Origin: Methanosarcina siciliae T4/M
GTDB lineage: Archaea; Halobacteriota; Methanosarcinia; Methanosarcinales; Methanosarcinaceae
Direction: 5' to 3'
Length of the DNA stretch: 64,000 nt
NCBI RefSeq assembly: GCF_000970085.1
Contig: NZ_CP009506.1
Coordinates: forward strand, 4,154,001-4,218,000
Below, one piece after another: positions 26,646 through 35,504 of this stretch. The notes under the pieces are model-generated. The model was not told where the DNA came from and did no database searches. It saw only the letters and a program-made list of their open reading frames with translations. Each line of letters begins with the position of its first letter. Position 1 is the stretch's first letter. The translations under genes were made by a program, and so were the position numbers.

Positions 26646-28634
26646 ATGGAATCACTGCTTTTGAGGGACCTCCTGATTATTTTCGGGCTTTCGATCCCTG
26701 TAGTCTTTGCATTTTCCAGACTGAGGATTGCCCCACTGGTGGGCTTTTTACTTGCGGGCATCCTTGTCGGGCCTTTTGGGCTCGGGCTGATTCAGGAGAG
26801 CGGGGAAATCGAACTGCTGGCTGAGATAGGGGTCGTACTCCTGCTTTTTACCATAGGGATAGAGTTTTCCCTGCGCGACCTCCTGCAGCTCAGGCGAATC
26901 GTGCTCCTTGGAGGCGGGCTTCAGCTGTTAATCACCACTCTTGCTGTTGCTTTTGTTTTCGTCCTGCTGGGAAGTTCCAGGGAAACTTCTATTTTCCTGG
27001 GGGCACTGGTGGCACTAAGCAGCACGGCAATTGTCCTTAAGATCCTTCAGGAAAAAGGAGAAATCTACAGTGCCCATGGAAGAACTTCACTGGGAATCCT
27101 TATTTTTCAGGACGTGGCTGCAGTGGTAATTATACTCCTGACCCCTCTTCTGGCAGGGGTTTCGGGAGAAGAAACCGGCTTTTTCAAACTTATCCTGCAA
27201 GCCCTGGGACTTGTCCTGCTTACCCTTCTCAGCGCCAGGTATGTTGTTCCTTTTATTATGTACCATGTGGCACGGACCCGCAACAGTGAACTTTTTCTCC
27301 TGAGTGTGGTGGTAATAGGACTCTCCGTTGCCTGGCTGACTTCCATGGCAGGGCTCTCCCTCGCTCTCGGAGCTTTCCTGGCAGGGCTGATTATTTCCGA
27401 GTCCGAGTATTCCACCCAGGCCCTTGGAAACGTGATTCCCTTCAGGGATATGTTCATGAGCATCTTTTTTATCTCCATAGGGATGCTGCTTGACCTGGAC
27501 ATCCTGAGACAACACTTATTCCTGATCCTGGCTGCCACTTTTGCGGTGCTGCTTTTCAAGGCTTTTGTAAATGCACTGAGCACCTTCCTTATCGGTTTCC
27601 CCCTGAATACGATGATCCTGGTGGGCTTTTCCCTTTCCCAGGTAGGAGAATTTTCCCTGATACTTGCCGGAGTAGGTTTTGCTAACGGACTCCTTACCAT
27701 AGAAATCTACCAGGAGTTTCTGGACGTGGCAGTGCTTTCCATGGTGCTTACCCCTTTCATCATGGGCATGGCTCCCCAGGCTGCGGCTTTCGCTCAGGAA
27801 CTTCCGCTTCCCACGGTGCTGAAATCCGGCTGGTATGAAGGATTTTTAGAGTACAACAGGGAAAGGGGGCTTGAAAACCACCTGGTTATAATAGGTTATG
27901 GAGTCAACGGGAGAAACGTTGCGACCGCTGCCCGTGCAGCTTTGATTCCATACCGCATAATCGACATCAACCCGGACACCGTAAGGAAGGAAAAGTCAAA
28001 AGGAGAGCCTATTATGTACGGGGACGCGGCCCAGAAAGCCGTACTGGAACACGCAGACATCAAAGCTGCAAAATCAGTTGTTGTAACTGCAGGCGACCCT
28101 GTAAGTGCACAGAGAGTCATTGAAGCGGCAAGGAGACTGAACCCGGGAATCCATATTATTGCAAGAACACACTTCCTGAGTGAACTCGACCGGTTTTACG
28201 CACTCGGTGCGGATGAGGTCATCTCGGACGAGTTTGAAAGCTCAATTGAACTCTTTTCCCGGGTGCTCCACAGGTACATGGTCCCTTTCAGCGAGATTGA
28301 AACCATGGGAGAACAGCTTCGGGCCAACCACTACAGAATACTTCGCAGCCCTGAAATACGCCGGAAAAGTCTCTGTGAACTTTCCCTTGACTTTTCCGAC
28401 GTAGACATCCGGAGCATAAGAGTAGGAAAACACTCAGGAGCTGCGGAACAAACCCTCGGGAATCTTAACATTCGCAAGAAGTACGGAGTTTCTGTCCTTG
28501 CAATTTCCAGAAACCATAAGTTAATCTATGACCTGGGAGCTGAAACCGAGCTAAAGTCCGATGATATTCTGCTCGTAATAAGCCCTCTGGAAAGGCTTGA
28601 GGAACTGAGAGAACTTTTTGAGGAGAAAGAGTGA
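26646..28634 (+). CDS. CPA2-family cation/proton antiporter with RCK domains (Kef-type)
   Basis: A 662-residue monovalent cation/proton antiporter. About twelve membrane helices span residues 5-380 and include GFLLAGILVGPFGLGLI and SSTAIVLKILQE, typical of the CPA2 exchanger core. A TrkA-N/RCK Rossmann domain follows (LVIIGYGVNGRNVATAAR, then VVTAGDP), and a TrkA-C domain ends the protein. It probably moves K+ or Na+ under control of bound nucleotide. TTG 26643 directly precedes ATG 26646; I use the ATG. The location beside ablAB suggests a joint role in osmotic balance. Confidence 0.9.
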   Translation: MESLLLRDLLIIFGLSIPVVFAFSRLRIAPLVGFLLAGILVGPFGLGLIQESGEIELLAEIGVVLLLFTIGIEFSLRDLLQLRRIVLLGGGLQLLITTLAVAFVFVLLGSSRETSIFLGALVALSSTAIVLKILQEKGEIYSAHGRTSLGILIFQDVAAVVIILLTPLLAGVSGEETGFFKLILQALGLVLLTLLSARYVVPFIMYHVARTRNSELFLLSVVVIGLSVAWLTSMAGLSLALGAFLAGLIISESEYSTQALGNVIPFRDMFMSIFFISIGMLLDLDILRQHLFLILAATFAVLLFKAFVNALSTFLIGFPLNTMILVGFSLSQVGEFSLILAGVGFANGLLTIEIYQEFLDVAVLSMVLTPFIMGMAPQAAAFAQELPLPTVLKSGWYEGFLEYNRERGLENHLVIIGYGVNGRNVATAARAALIPYRIIDINPDTVRKEKSKGEPIMYGDAAQKAVLEHADIKAAKSVVVTAGDPVSAQRVIEAARRLNPGIHIIARTHFLSELDRFYALGADEVISDEFESSIELFSRVLHRYMVPFSEIETMGEQLRANHYRILRSPEIRRKSLCELSLDFSDVDIRSIRVGKHSGAAEQTLGNLNIRKKYGVSVLAISRNHKLIYDLGAETELKSDDILLVISPLERLEELRELFEEKE

Positions 28635-29278
28635 GAAGGTTCTTTTTCTCACAAATACTTAAACTCTCTGTATAATAATGTATTCCGGTATCTCCCTGTA
28701 TTCGGTATTAATCCATTTTCCATTGTTAATTCTGTACTCCTGTATAATGGAGCACCTGTATAATAGCAAAAAATCAATTATGTTTATAAAACAGGAAGTG
28801 TAACTCCAGAAGTGTTACCAATTTGCAGGAATCTGCTTACCAATATGGATCTGTTTGCTAATTTTACATCAAACAAACGTATTACTGCAGAAAATCAGAA
28901 TGAGTACAATGACAGTAATACAAAATGCAATTTCAGTATATCTTAGAAATTTATCTGCCACAGTTATAATAAGGAGACGATCTTATATAAATTATTTTCA
29001 TAGTATGGATAAATACCCAGGAAAAAAACACAAAAATAGTATTCAAGGACTGCTAAATGATTTAAACTTTCAATTTGTTACACTTGAAACTTTAATTTTA
29101 AAAAATTTTTTATTTTCTTTGTATTCAGATACATATAAATAATGTATCAACTATTTTACATAATGTAAAATAAACGTTACATATTGTAGATAAGAATTGA
29201 TAATATGCCGTTAAAATTTGACTTTGATATGAGCGGAATTAAGGAATAATCACGAAAAATGTATGAAGAGTTGTTCAG
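28635..29278. other. AT-rich intergenic region
   Basis: No supportable gene; a 95-codon ORF at 28855-29142 has poor composition and no family features. The end of the region carries a cluster of TACAT...ATGTA palindromes described separately. Confidence 0.45.
29129..29188. promoter_or_regulatory. Cluster of palindromic operator-like sites
   Basis: A perfect palindrome, ATTTTACATAATGTAAAAT, sits at 29153-29171. It is flanked by ATACAT-N7-ATGTAT (29129-29147) and a weaker TTACATATTGTA (29177-29188). The sites lie 90-150 nt before the DUF2178/HTH operon and could be bound by the encoded HTH protein. Confidence 0.5.
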
Positions 29279-29662
29279 ATGAAACGAAAACAATTTAGAA
29301 TAATTTCTCTCCTGATCACAATGATCATGGGGGCTGTAGTAGGTTTTTCGGTTTCCATAGGAAATCCGGTGCTTACAGCAGGTGTCGTGCTTGCGGGTAT
29401 GGCCGCCATGTATAATCTGAAGAGCAGACTTGAAGGCGTGGTCGAAGATGAAAGGATTTATCAGATAAGCCAGAAAGCTTCGCGCATAACTCTCCAGATA
29501 ATGGCGCTGGGGCTTGCCCTCGGAGGCACGGTCCTTATAGCTATGAGAAAGGCCTACCCGGGATACACGGACCTCGGTTTCTTCATGGCATACGCCAGTT
29601 GCGGGATTCTTGTGCTTTACTCCCTGTTTTACAGATACTACAACAAGGAATCCGGGGGCTGA
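29279..29662 (+). CDS. DUF2178-type small membrane protein
   Basis: A 127-residue protein with four hydrophobic segments in two pairs (ISLLITMIMGAVVGFSVSIG and PVLTAGVVLAGMAAMYNL, then the segments around LQIMALGLALGG and LGFFMAYASCGILVLYSLFY). A conserved-looking loop, EGVVEDERIYQISQKASR, is typical of the DUF2178 family. Its stop codon is one base before the ATG of an HTH regulator; this membrane-protein/HTH pairing recurs in archaea and Gram-positive bacteria, where the membrane partner's role is unknown. Confidence 0.82.
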   Translation: MKRKQFRIISLLITMIMGAVVGFSVSIGNPVLTAGVVLAGMAAMYNLKSRLEGVVEDERIYQISQKASRITLQIMALGLALGGTVLIAMRKAYPGYTDLGFFMAYASCGILVLYSLFYRYYNKESGG

Positions 29663-29663
29663 G

Positions 29664-29867
29664 ATGAAAAACAATATTAAAGTTCATAGGGCAATTCATG
29701 ACCTTACCCAGGAAAGCCTTGCGGAAAAGGTGGGAGTAACAAGGCAGACAATAAATGCTATTGAGAAAGGAAAATATGACCCTTCTCTTGATCTTGCGTT
29801 CAAGCTTTCCAGACTTTTTAAAGCAAGCATTGAAGAGATCTTTGTCTACGAGGACAATGAGAATTGA
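29664..29867 (+). CDS. XRE-family HTH transcriptional regulator
   Basis: A 67-residue single HTH_3 domain: IKVHRAIHDLTQESLAEKVG then VTRQTINAIEKGKYDPSLDL, ending in LFKASIEEIFVYED. It belongs to the short YozG-like group of XRE regulators. It is translationally linked to the DUF2178 gene by one-base spacing. It probably autoregulates through the palindromes upstream of the operon, which is inference. ATG 29664 is chosen over the open frame from 29610 because it matches the family's N-terminus. Confidence 0.9.
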   Translation: MKNNIKVHRAIHDLTQESLAEKVGVTRQTINAIEKGKYDPSLDLAFKLSRLFKASIEEIFVYEDNEN

Positions 29868-30450
29868 GAGCTGCCTCGAAAAGGGTTTATTCCTTAATCC
29901 ATCAACATATAAAAGAATTGAAGAATTCAGAGAAGGACTTACCCGGAAAAAACGACCTTTCAGAAGAGAGAGCAAGAGAATAAAGACATATAACCCTATT
30001 TTGTACATAGAAACTCCGATTTTTCATGAAAAGCAGTAAAAAGAATTTCCCAGGTAATGAATGAATTTTGATCCTGTTTTTCCCAAAAGCAGACATTATA
30101 ATATTTTTCCCAGCTAAACTTAGCTTTCCCGAGCTCTTCCACGCAAATAAACCTGAAGTAAAAGACCATATAATCAGGTTTTTATTTTTGGTAAAACCGC
30201 TGTCTGGAAAAGAACCGAGATTTCAGCACTTAAGTTAAATTTCTTAAACGGGGTTTAAGGCTTCTGCAGCCGGAAAATCAAGATTAGTTTATAAATAAAT
30301 TTATAAGGAATGAGTCGATAGTTAAGTATAGTGTTCTGTTTCTAAGATATCGGTTTGACAACCGATATATCTAACCAAAGCAATGGTAGACAGATAACAG
30401 ACAAATAAAAACAACTATCCAGACAAGAAAATAAACAGGAGTCAACAAAT
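29868..30450. other. Intergenic region with promoter and inverted repeat
   Basis: No gene is visible. TTATAAATAAATTTATAAGG at about 30290-30309 is a strong TATA candidate for the first Sm-like gene. The inferred leader contains the inverted repeat listed next. Confidence 0.5.
30347..30368. promoter_or_regulatory. 9-bp perfect inverted repeat in the leader of the Sm-like gene
   Basis: ATATCGGTT and AACCGATAT are exact complements around the loop TGAC. It lies about 40-60 nt after the TATA candidate and 83 nt before the coding region, so it may be a leader hairpin or a repressor site. Confidence 0.5.
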
Positions 30451-30630
30451 ATGATGCAATCTTTTATTGTGGAGCACTACCTCGAGAGTGCCATAGATGT
30501 TTACTGTGGTGGGCCAGATATTTTCAGGGGAACCGTAAAAGCCTGTGCGGATAATGTACTCACTCTCGAAAGTGAAGGAAAACTAACACATATAGCCATT
30601 GACAAGATTATAGCTTTGTGGCCTCAGTAA
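30451..30630 (+). CDS. Sm-like small beta-barrel protein, copy 1
   Basis: A 59-residue protein. FIVEHYLESAIDVYCGGPDI is followed by RGTVKACADNVLTLE and then a terminal THIAIDKIIALW. The alternation resembles an Sm1 motif (strand, Gly-Gly turn, G-x-V, DNVLTL) and a short Sm2 motif ending in I..I, so an LSm/Hfq-like fold is likely; this is pattern-based, not proven. AGGAG (30437-30441) precedes ATG 30451; ATG 30454 is an alternative. A close paralogue lies 197 nt downstream. Confidence 0.7.
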   Translation: MMQSFIVEHYLESAIDVYCGGPDIFRGTVKACADNVLTLESEGKLTHIAIDKIIALWPQ

Positions 30631-30842
30631 GTTCAAAACTTTTTAGATTTCAGTATCACTTAAAGGAGACCAGCGGGGACAGATAAAGGACAACTGATCC
30701 TATATCTGAATCTTCTTACAGCGGATAACACTCGAACTGATTGATTAGTTTGAGATTTCTATCTATCAGACAGGAGATGGAAACCGACCAGAATTTCCAT
30801 GGAAGGAATTAAACCAATAAAAAATACATGGAAGTAAAAGAA

Positions 30843-31019
30843 ATGCAGCCTTTTATAGTAGAACACTACCTCGATGAAGTTATAGACGTCTACTGCGGTG
30901 GGCCCGATATATTTAGCGGGAAAGTGAAAGCCTGTGCAGACAATGTGCTCACTCTTGAAAAGGAAGGAAAATACACGCACATAGCAATTGATAAGATCAT
31001 AGCTATCTGGCGCGCATAA
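30843..31019 (+). CDS. Sm-like small beta-barrel protein, copy 2
   Basis: A 58-residue paralogue of the preceding protein, with about 80 percent identity by eye over the shared length (FIVEHYLDEVIDVYCGGPDI, then SGKVKACADNVLTLE and THIAIDKIIAIW). I align the start at ATG 30843 with that of copy 1; ATG 30828 adds five residues and is also possible. The N-terminal and Sm-like cores are conserved while the last residues differ (RA against PQ). If the fold is LSm, the pair could form homo- or hetero-oligomeric rings binding RNA. Confidence 0.7.
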   Translation: MQPFIVEHYLDEVIDVYCGGPDIFSGKVKACADNVLTLEKEGKYTHIAIDKIIAIWRA

Positions 31020-31043
31020 CAGGACAAAAGAGTGTAATCGGGG

Positions 31044-31066
31044 CAGCTTTATTTAATAAAAGCTGT
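31044..31066 (+). terminator. Possible terminator hairpin after the Sm-like genes
   Basis: AGCTTTATTTAATAAAAGCT forms a short AT-rich stem 25 nt beyond the stop codon. It lacks a strong U-tract, so its role is uncertain. Confidence 0.35.
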
Positions 31067-31227
31067 CAGATAAAATATATTGAACTGGAGAAGTCCCAGG
31101 TGGAAAACTTCATCCATTTCTATCACATTTTTACAAAAACAGCTATAAAGGTAACAGCCAACTGTAGCTCTCGTAGAGCCGAGATATTTTCCAGGCTTCT
31201 GCCTTAATCCCGTGCTTTTTTTGCAGC

Positions 31228-32103
31228 TTATACTTTCGTGCAGCTTTTTGCATGAGAGGCTATAAACTCCCTCATGAGTTTTGCTCCGAGCATGGCTGTC
31301 TGTCCCGAATCGTATTCAGGAGCAATTTCGACAATGTCAAAAGCCATTGAGAAAGGGGCAAGAGTCCTTATTGCAGTCCTGACATCCCGGGCACTGAGAC
31401 CAAAAGGTTCAGGCGTACCGAGCCCCGGGGCATAAGCAGGGTCTATTGCATCCATATCAAGAGAAAGATAGAGCTGGCTGCAATCCAGCCATTCAATGGC
31501 TTCTTTAAGGACTTCAACCATGCCTGCGGATTCAACATCATCTGCCGTATAGTATTTCAGGTTATTTTCCATAGCAAAAACCCATTCTTCTTCCGGGCCG
31601 CTCCTTATGCCTATGGAAACGAGGTTCTTCGTGATCTGCTCGAGAATGTTCCTGGACACACAGGCATGGTTATGCTTGAATCCCCTGTACTCTGACCTGA
31701 GATCGAAGTGAGCATCAAGGATAAGGACTCCAAAATCATCTCCTGCGAACTCGGCACATGCTTTTACCGTAGAATAGGTGAGGGAATGTTCGCCTCCTAA
31801 CATGATGGGAAGCTTTCCGTCGTTCAACAGACCCTTTACATCTTCATAAAGGTCCCTTAAGGTCTCGTCAACCGAAGCTGAGGTTTCCAGGTTTCCGGCA
31901 TCATGAATCGGAAGGTCCACAAGGTCGATGTCGAAAGTAGGGTTATAACTCTCAAAATTTGCAGAAACCTGCCTCATCGCGTCCGGAGCCCAGCGACTAC
32001 CTGCACGATACGAAGAGGTGTTATCAAAAGGTACGCCGAAAATAACATAGCATGCAGATTCATAGTCTGCGAGGGCATCTATAAAGGAATTGGGTAAAAA
32101 CAT
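31228..32103 (-). CDS. speB: Agmatinase
   Basis: A 291-residue ureohydrolase. Mn-binding motifs are complete: GGEHS, DAHFD and SLDMDAIDP. It most likely hydrolyses agmatine to putrescine and urea, the archaeal route to polyamines. It lies 79 nt downstream of the aIF5A gene on the same strand. Spermidine derived from putrescine is the donor for deoxyhypusine on aIF5A, so the pairing makes biochemical sense. A terminator-like hairpin between the two genes suggests partial uncoupling. Confidence 0.92.
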   Translation of the reverse strand: MFLPNSFIDALADYESACYVIFGVPFDNTSSYRAGSRWAPDAMRQVSANFESYNPTFDIDLVDLPIHDAGNLETSASVDETLRDLYEDVKGLLNDGKLPIMLGGEHSLTYSTVKACAEFAGDDFGVLILDAHFDLRSEYRGFKHNHACVSRNILEQITKNLVSIGIRSGPEEEWVFAMENNLKYYTADDVESAGMVEVLKEAIEWLDCSQLYLSLDMDAIDPAYAPGLGTPEPFGLSARDVRTAIRTLAPFSMAFDIVEIAPEYDSGQTAMLGAKLMREFIASHAKSCTKV

Positions 32104-32140
32104 ACTCTGACCTGATGTAAATTAGTTATTAAAAAAAAGA

Positions 32141-32166
32141 ACTCAGGTTTATTGACCTGAGTTTTC
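32141..32166 (-). terminator. Terminator hairpin after aIF5A
   Basis: On the minus strand AACTCAGGT and ACCTGAGTT form a 9-bp stem with a six-base loop, followed by TTCTTTTTTTT. This is a classic intrinsic-type signal between the aIF5A and agmatinase genes. Confidence 0.7.
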
Positions 32167-32182
32167 ACCGCCATTAAAAGGT

Positions 32183-32569
32183 TTACGTCCTTATGTCGAG
32201 TTTGATCTTTCCGAGGGCTGTGATATATGAAACTTCTTCGCCCTCTTTTACCTTGTCCTTGTATTCATCGGGGATTACAATCTCAAAGGTTGAGAAGTCC
32301 CCCAGATCCATAAGCTGAGCGATGTCTCCGGTAATTGAGATTACCTGCGCACTTTTTCTTTCCACAATCGGGACATAGATTTTGTTTGCAACGGAACCGA
32401 TGTAGGAGCGCTTCTGGTTGTCAAAGAGTCCGATAGCTTCAACCCTTGCTTTTGCAGCGCCGTGCTTCCCGGGCTTGGACTTGGAAATGCTCTTTATAAC
32501 ACATGCTTCGTCGTCAATAATAACGTATTTTCCTTCTTTAAGGTCCTTTACTTCTACCTGCTGTTTCAT
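32183..32569 (-). CDS. Translation initiation factor 5A (aIF5A)
   Basis: A 128-residue protein with the aIF5A two-domain layout: an N-terminal SH3-like domain with the hypusination loop (SKSKPGKHGAAKARVEAIGL, where the lysine in KPGKHG is modified) and a C-terminal OB fold. It helps ribosomes through difficult peptide bonds and needs deoxyhypusine. GGAGAATCACT precedes ATG 32569. Agmatinase follows downstream. Confidence 0.95.
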   Translation of the reverse strand: MKQQVEVKDLKEGKYVIIDDEACVIKSISKSKPGKHGAAKARVEAIGLFDNQKRSYIGSVANKIYVPIVERKSAQVISITGDIAQLMDLGDFSTFEIVIPDEYKDKVKEGEEVSYITALGKIKLDIRT

Positions 32570-33052
32570 AGTGATTCTCCCATACGTTTTAAGAGATGTC
32601 GATATAAGCTGTAAACGTCATACCGGATTTGTTGAATTTTTCAGGGTCAATTCCGGAGAAGTGGTATAAGAAGGCTGTTCTAATTTTTAAGCCTGCCTAC
32701 CCGTTCATCCATACTTTGCTTAACTGCACTGTATAGAAAAGCTCGAAAGTAGTTACTGCCTGAATACCTGTACAAACTCACAGGTCGAGAACTAATACGG
32801 TTAATTATCCAAGAGTATATAACGCTTATGCGAGGTTTTGAGTTTCCGAGCGTAATTTCAGAGAGAATTTACCGAAATAGTGAGATATTCCCTTAATTTG
32901 AAGAGAATTTTAGTTATAAAACATCTAATCTGACGATTAAAATGGACCTGAAAGGCCCAGAAAAGGAATCTTAAAGGAACCTAATAAATCTTAAAGAAGC
33001 CTCATTCCTGAGAAATTTACAGTACATTCAAGAATTCGAAGCCTCCCTTTGG
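32570..33052. other. Intergenic region
   Basis: No ORF or RNA gene is supportable. It should contain the aIF5A promoter and the 3' end of the aldehyde oxidoreductase transcript. Confidence 0.35.
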
Positions 33053-34777
33053 TTATTTCCAATAGTCAAGTCCAAGTTTCCTCAGTTTTTCCTGAGAAGG
33101 CACCCCCTCTTGATCCCAGCCACGATAAAGGTAATACTGCTGAAGAGCAGTTTCAAACTCCTGCCTGGGAATCCCATCTCCTCTCTTATCATTGTCGGCT
33201 TCAAACAGCCTTCCCGGAAGAGTATCAGCTTTCCGTGTAAAACCTGCTTTCAGGTTATAAATTCTCTCAAGATTCCAGATTCTTTCTCCTGCTTTAAGGA
33301 GTTCCGCAGAAGAGATTTCAAGCCCGGCCCCCACCTTCAGGAGAGCTGAACAGAGCTCTTCATTGATGGCAAAAATCGAAAATGAACAGAGCACAAGGGA
33401 ATCCAGCAAAGCGGTAAGGTTTTCAAAAACCTGTAAAATTCCGGCTTTTCCCCGGAGGCTGAGGCGGTCAAGGAGCAGAGGCTTCCCGAGCACTTCGGGA
33501 CCGACCATAAAGGCTGTAAGGTAATCCCCACCGTGGCAGGAGGTTGCATAAGCAAGGGCCTGTCCTCTAATCCCCCTCGGGTCAAAACCCCCCAGTTCGA
33601 GTCCCTTTACATCCATACTGAGGTCTTCCCTCTTCCGGGCCGAGAGGTAATTTCTGGCTCCTTTTCCTGGTTCGCTTCCTTCCCCGATTCCCGTAAGCAG
33701 GGTTTCAAGTTCCCTGGGATCTATTTTCCCGGATTGGAGTTCTGCACAGGCGCCAAGTACGGACCCGGCGGATACAGGGTCAAGCCCATAATTTTTACAG
33801 ATCCTGTCTGCCCGGAGTACCGAATCAAAATCTGAGTTTTCAAGGTTGAACCCGAAAGCCCAGATAGAATCGTAGTCAGGAAGAAGCTGCCCGGTGTTCT
33901 TTATCCTCCGTTTACATCCCAGGGGACAGGCAGGGCAGCTTTCTTTCTCAATATCGAAGCTGGCTTTGATGTACTCTCCTGAGAACATATCCGCAAAAGG
34001 AGTGCTTTTTCCGGAAAAGTTGTTGCTGGGGATAAGCCCCATATAATCCAGAAGCTTTACAAGCACAGGCGTACCGTAGTTTGCAAGCCCCTTGGAGAGC
34101 ACGGGGTTTGCGTCAAAAAGCTTCAGCATCTTTGTTTCAAGCTCTTTGAACTTTTCAGGCCTGGCAGGCAAAAGCTCTTTTTCTCCCTTTACAACCACGG
34201 CTTTCAGCAGCTTTGAGCCTGCAACAGCCCCCAGTCCTCCCCTTCCGCTGTGAACGGAATTAAGGACAAAAGAAGAGATAAGAACTTCTTTTTCTCCGGC
34301 CCTGCCTATGCAGGCTACACTTCCCATACTTTTCAGGGATTCAGTACATGCTTCTGTATTTAGTCCCCAGAGCTGGCCTGCACGCATAACTTTTATCTCG
34401 TCTCCCTTTAGTTCCACATAAGAAGGGCTCTTTGCTTTTCCGCTAATAACCAGGGCATCAATTCCGGCTTTTTTCAGTTCTCGCCCAAAGCCCCCACCTG
34501 TGTTCCAGCTGAATATGGTGCCTGTGAGAGGGGATTTTGAAGTGAGAACTGCCCCCGAAGCCATGGGGGCAAGACCTGTAAGCGGGCCGGTGGTGAAAAT
34601 AAGAGGGTTTTCAGGATCAAGAGGATCAATATAAGGATCTGAAAGCTCTGAAAGCAACTTTACTCCAAGTCCCCTGCCCCCCAGGTACATGCGGATTAAT
34701 TTTTCATCAGTACCGGTGATGGTAACTCTTTCGGAACTAAGGTCTACACATACTATTTTTCCTGTCCAGCCAGCCAT
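33053..34777 (-). CDS. Tungsten-dependent aldehyde:ferredoxin oxidoreductase
   Basis: A 574-residue member of the AOR family, which oxidises aldehydes to acids with a tungsten-bispterin cofactor and a 4Fe-4S cluster, passing electrons to ferredoxin. The N-terminal AOR domain is seen in GWTGKIVCVDLSSERVTITG and YLGGRGLGVKLL. The cluster motif CPACPLGC lies near residue 280 and the fourth cysteine is probably in LDSLVLCSF. No separate ferredoxin gene is adjacent. The substrate cannot be told from sequence. Confidence 0.92.
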   Translation of the reverse strand: MAGWTGKIVCVDLSSERVTITGTDEKLIRMYLGGRGLGVKLLSELSDPYIDPLDPENPLIFTTGPLTGLAPMASGAVLTSKSPLTGTIFSWNTGGGFGRELKKAGIDALVISGKAKSPSYVELKGDEIKVMRAGQLWGLNTEACTESLKSMGSVACIGRAGEKEVLISSFVLNSVHSGRGGLGAVAGSKLLKAVVVKGEKELLPARPEKFKELETKMLKLFDANPVLSKGLANYGTPVLVKLLDYMGLIPSNNFSGKSTPFADMFSGEYIKASFDIEKESCPACPLGCKRRIKNTGQLLPDYDSIWAFGFNLENSDFDSVLRADRICKNYGLDPVSAGSVLGACAELQSGKIDPRELETLLTGIGEGSEPGKGARNYLSARKREDLSMDVKGLELGGFDPRGIRGQALAYATSCHGGDYLTAFMVGPEVLGKPLLLDRLSLRGKAGILQVFENLTALLDSLVLCSFSIFAINEELCSALLKVGAGLEISSAELLKAGERIWNLERIYNLKAGFTRKADTLPGRLFEADNDKRGDGIPRQEFETALQQYYLYRGWDQEGVPSQEKLRKLGLDYWK

Positions 34778-35033
34778 ATAAATCCCTTTTATGCATCTTT
34801 TTTCTACTTTTTTGAACCGGGTTCTGATTTTTTAACCGGATTTCGGATTATAATTTTTATCCATTCATTCTCATCTGTTTCGGAGATGCTGCCATTTTCC
34901 TTTAAGTTTTTAACCACTCTATAGAAATATTGTCCTTAAAACCTTCAATTAAAAGAGAATTTAAATAAGGTCCTTACTGTGAAGATCCTGAAAAAGCCAG
35001 ACTTTAAGACAGAGAAATCTCAGATAATACTAC

Positions 35034-35471
35034 ATGAATCTGGAGAAACCTTATATCATTTCTGTATACGCCCTTGTCCAGAATGAGAAAGGAGAATTCC
35101 TGCTACTCAGACGCTCGGAAAACTCCCGCACCAATCCAGGGAAATGGGACCTGCCAGGCGGGAAAGTAAACCTGAAGGAAACTCTTAAAGAGGCAGTTGT
35201 GCGCGAGGTTTTGGAGGAAACAGGAATTTCAATATTTCCGGGGGAAATTGCGGGAGAGGTAAAATTTGAGCTCCCGAAAAAAAGGGTTATTGCTATCGTC
35301 TTTAATGGGGGATATGTTATGTCTGAAGTTAAATTGAGTTCTGAACATATCGAATATGCCTGGACTTCCCTGGAAAGTATTCTCAGAATGGAGACGCTTC
35401 CTGCCTATTTCAGGGACTTTTTCAGAAGGTTTGCTCTTGAAAACAAAAAAACTTCTGAACCACCCGTTTGA
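35034..35471 (+). CDS. Nudix hydrolase
   Basis: A 145-residue MutT-type protein. The Nudix box is complete: GGKVNLKETLKEAVVREVLE followed by ETGI, matching G-x5-E-x7-R-E-U-x-E-E-x-G-U. The N-terminal VYALVQNEKGEFLLLRRSEN is typical of nucleotide-diphosphate hydrolases. Substrate unknown. It converges with the matrixin gene, with 33 nt between stop codons. TTTAAATAAG at about 34958 is a plausible TATA box. Confidence 0.9.
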   Translation: MNLEKPYIISVYALVQNEKGEFLLLRRSENSRTNPGKWDLPGGKVNLKETLKEAVVREVLEETGISIFPGEIAGEVKFELPKKRVIAIVFNGGYVMSEVKLSSEHIEYAWTSLESILRMETLPAYFRDFFRRFALENKKTSEPPV

Positions 35472-35504
35472 TCAGCTTCCCGGTTTCAGCTTTCGTTTCA
35501 GACC

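Noticed and set aside
28855..29142. 95-codon ORF after the antiporter gene
   Set aside because: Composition follows local AT bias, no ribosome binding site and no recognisable segment.
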